In this document: in pieces, positions 6,481 to 7,466 of the stretch | How the letters are laid out: each line of letters starts with the position of its first letter | How positions within the stretch are numbered: position 1 is the first letter of the stretch | Assembly: GCA_947456005.1 (NCBI GenBank) | Contig: CANGRP010000130.1 | Location: forward strand, 1 to 7,466 | Source of the DNA: Caulobacteraceae bacterium | Lineage (GTDB): Bacteria; Pseudomonadota; Alphaproteobacteria; Caulobacterales; Caulobacteraceae | DNA: 7,466 nt | Direction of reading: 5' to 3' | The notes under the pieces: generated by a model | What the model was told of the DNA's origin: nothing | What the model saw: the letters and a program-made list of their open reading frames with translations, nothing else | Database searches by the model: none | Position numbers and translations under genes: made by a program

Positions 6481-6511
6481 TTGCAGACTCGGCCCCGCGA
6501 CGGCGTATAGC
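6481..6511 (+). promoter_or_regulatory. Candidate rnd promoter giving a leaderless transcript
   Basis: A TTGCAG -35-like box (6481-6486) and a TATAGC -10-like box (6506-6511) are 19 bases apart; counting CGTATA (6504) as the -10 gives 17. Transcription 7 bases past TATAGC would begin on the A of the rnd ATG (6518). No purine-rich ribosome binding site exists in the 20 bases before that ATG. The palindrome AGCTAGCT (6509-6516) overlaps the box. The same TATA core reads on the minus strand and might also serve purM. The spacing is imperfect, so this is a candidate only. Confidence 0.4.
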
Positions 6512-6517
6512 TAGCTC

Positions 6518-7466
6518 ATGACCCCCATCACGACCACCGCCGAGCTTGAGACTTTCTGCGCGAAAGTCCGGGGTCAGCCCTTCATCGCCGTAGACACCGA
6601 GTTCATGCGTGAAACCACCTACTGGCCCAAGCTCTGCCTGATCCAGGCGGCGACGCCGGACGCCGAGGCGGTCATCGACCCCCTGGCGGAGGGGATCGAC
6701 CTGGAGCCCTTCCTGGAGATCCTACGCGACGCCTCCATCGTGAAGGTCTTCCACGCCGCCCGGCAGGACGTTGAGATCTTCAATATTCTCAATGCGATGC
6801 CAGCATCTCTTTTCGACACCCAGGTGGCTGCAATGGCGGCGGGATATGGCGAGCAGATCGCCTATGACGCCCTGGTCCGGAACATGCTGAAGATCGAGCT
6901 CGACAAGTCCAGCCGCTTCACCGACTGGGCGCGGCGTCCCCTGACCGACAATCAGCTGACCTACGCCCTGGCCGACGTGACCCACCTTGCGGCCCTCTAT
7001 CCGCGCCTTCGCACCCGTCTTGAAACGGAGGGGCGACTGGCCTGGGTGTCAGACGAGATGACCTCGCTCTGCGATCCGGCCCTCTACGACGTGTCCCCCG
7101 CCAACGCCTGGCGACGCCTTAAGCCGCGCAAGCAGACCGCACGCTATCTGCGCGTCTACCGGGCCGTGGCCGAGTGGCGTGAGCGCACCGCCCAGCTCCG
7201 CGACCAGCCCCGCAGTCGGATACTCAAGGACGACGCCATCGACGAACTGGCCAGCCAGGCGCCCACCGACGCCGGTCAGATGGACCGGCTGCGCTCGGTC
7301 CCCAAGGGGTTCTCAGGCTCCCGTTTCGGTCCTGAACTGATTGAGACGATCCGCGAGGCCCTCCGCGACCCTGAGGGGTCTGCGCCGGTCATCGAGAAGA
7401 CACGCTCCCCGCACAACCCGGCCGCCGGCGCCGTCGTCGAGCTCCTGAAGGTTCTGCTCAAGGCCC
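6518..7466 (+). CDS. rnd: Ribonuclease D (3' end outside window)
   Basis: RNase D is a 3'-5' exoribonuclease that trims tRNA precursors and other small RNAs in the cytoplasm. The frame is open from ATG 6518 to the right edge (316 codons plus one base). The DEDDy catalytic set is complete: Asp26 and Glu28 in VDTEFMRE (Exo I), Asp84 in HAARQDVE (Exo II), and Tyr149 and Asp153 in YALADVTHL (Exo III). KSSRFTDWARRPLT (130-143), typical of RNase D, precedes Exo III. An HRDC nucleic-acid-binding domain spans about 207-285, including YLRVYRAVAEWRE (210-222) and LRSVPKGF (258-265). Family proteins are about 370-390 residues, so some 60-70 residues are missing past the edge. No ribosome binding site precedes the ATG; see the promoter entry. 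Codons 87-108 use more A/T-ending codons than the rest of the window, while the protein sequence there stays family-like. Confidence 0.97.
   Translation, partial: MTPITTTAELETFCAKVRGQPFIAVDTEFMRETTYWPKLCLIQAATPDAEAVIDPLAEGIDLEPFLEILRDASIVKVFHAARQDVEIFNILNAMPASLFDTQVAAMAAGYGEQIAYDALVRNMLKIELDKSSRFTDWARRPLTDNQLTYALADVTHLAALYPRLRTRLETEGRLAWVSDEMTSLCDPALYDVSPANAWRRLKPRKQTARYLRVYRAVAEWRERTAQLRDQPRSRILKDDAIDELASQAPTDAGQMDRLRSVPKGFSGSRFGPELIETIREALRDPEGSAPVIEKTRSPHNPAAGAVVELLKVLLKA

Noticed and set aside
5692..6510. 272-codon plus-strand frame opposite purM
   Set aside because: PurM is unmistakable on the minus strand. The opposite frame is a GC-driven shadow and runs into the rnd promoter region.

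Overview
The window is GC-rich chromosomal DNA whose codons end almost always in G or C. It is densely packed with genes and looks like an alphaproteobacterium. The Ndk, PurM and RNase D sequences suggest Caulobacteraceae (Caulobacter, Phenylobacterium or Brevundimonas type); that placement is from memory of family sequences, not from a search. I see no mobile element, CRISPR array, tRNA or rRNA.

Layout from left to right. (1) A YheS-like ABC-F ATPase gene on the minus strand, start codon at 1598, runs off the left edge. (2) A 143-base divergent gap carries a good candidate promoter and a short leader hairpin for ndk. (3) ndk (nucleoside diphosphate kinase, plus strand, 1742-2161) ends in a GC hairpin with a TTCG loop that looks like a Rho-independent terminator. 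(4) Three plus-strand genes overlap or nearly overlap, from 2256 to 5418: an acyl-CoA dehydrogenase, a class III (CaiB/BaiF) CoA-transferase resembling 2-methylfumaryl-CoA isomerase, and an AUH-like enoyl-CoA hydratase. (5) purM (AIR synthetase, minus strand) converges on the hydratase gene with a gap of only 3 bases. (6) rnd (RNase D, plus strand) diverges from purM, has no ribosome binding site and probably makes a leaderless transcript. It runs off the right edge.

Four of the seven genes are housekeeping: ribosome-associated ABC-F ATPase, nucleotide balancing, purine synthesis and tRNA/RNA trimming. The accessory part is the three-gene acyl-CoA unit. Its genes are translationally coupled, so the enzymes probably act in one pathway in the cytoplasm: CoA activation or intramolecular CoA transfer, alpha-beta desaturation, and hydration. 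The same enzyme-class trio occurs in the E. coli carnitine operon (caiA, caiB, caiD), but the substrate here is unknown. This unit, together with the displaced catalytic glutamate of its dehydrogenase, is the most interesting content. I found no evidence for a wholly new type of system.

No stretch longer than about 150 bases lacks a gene.
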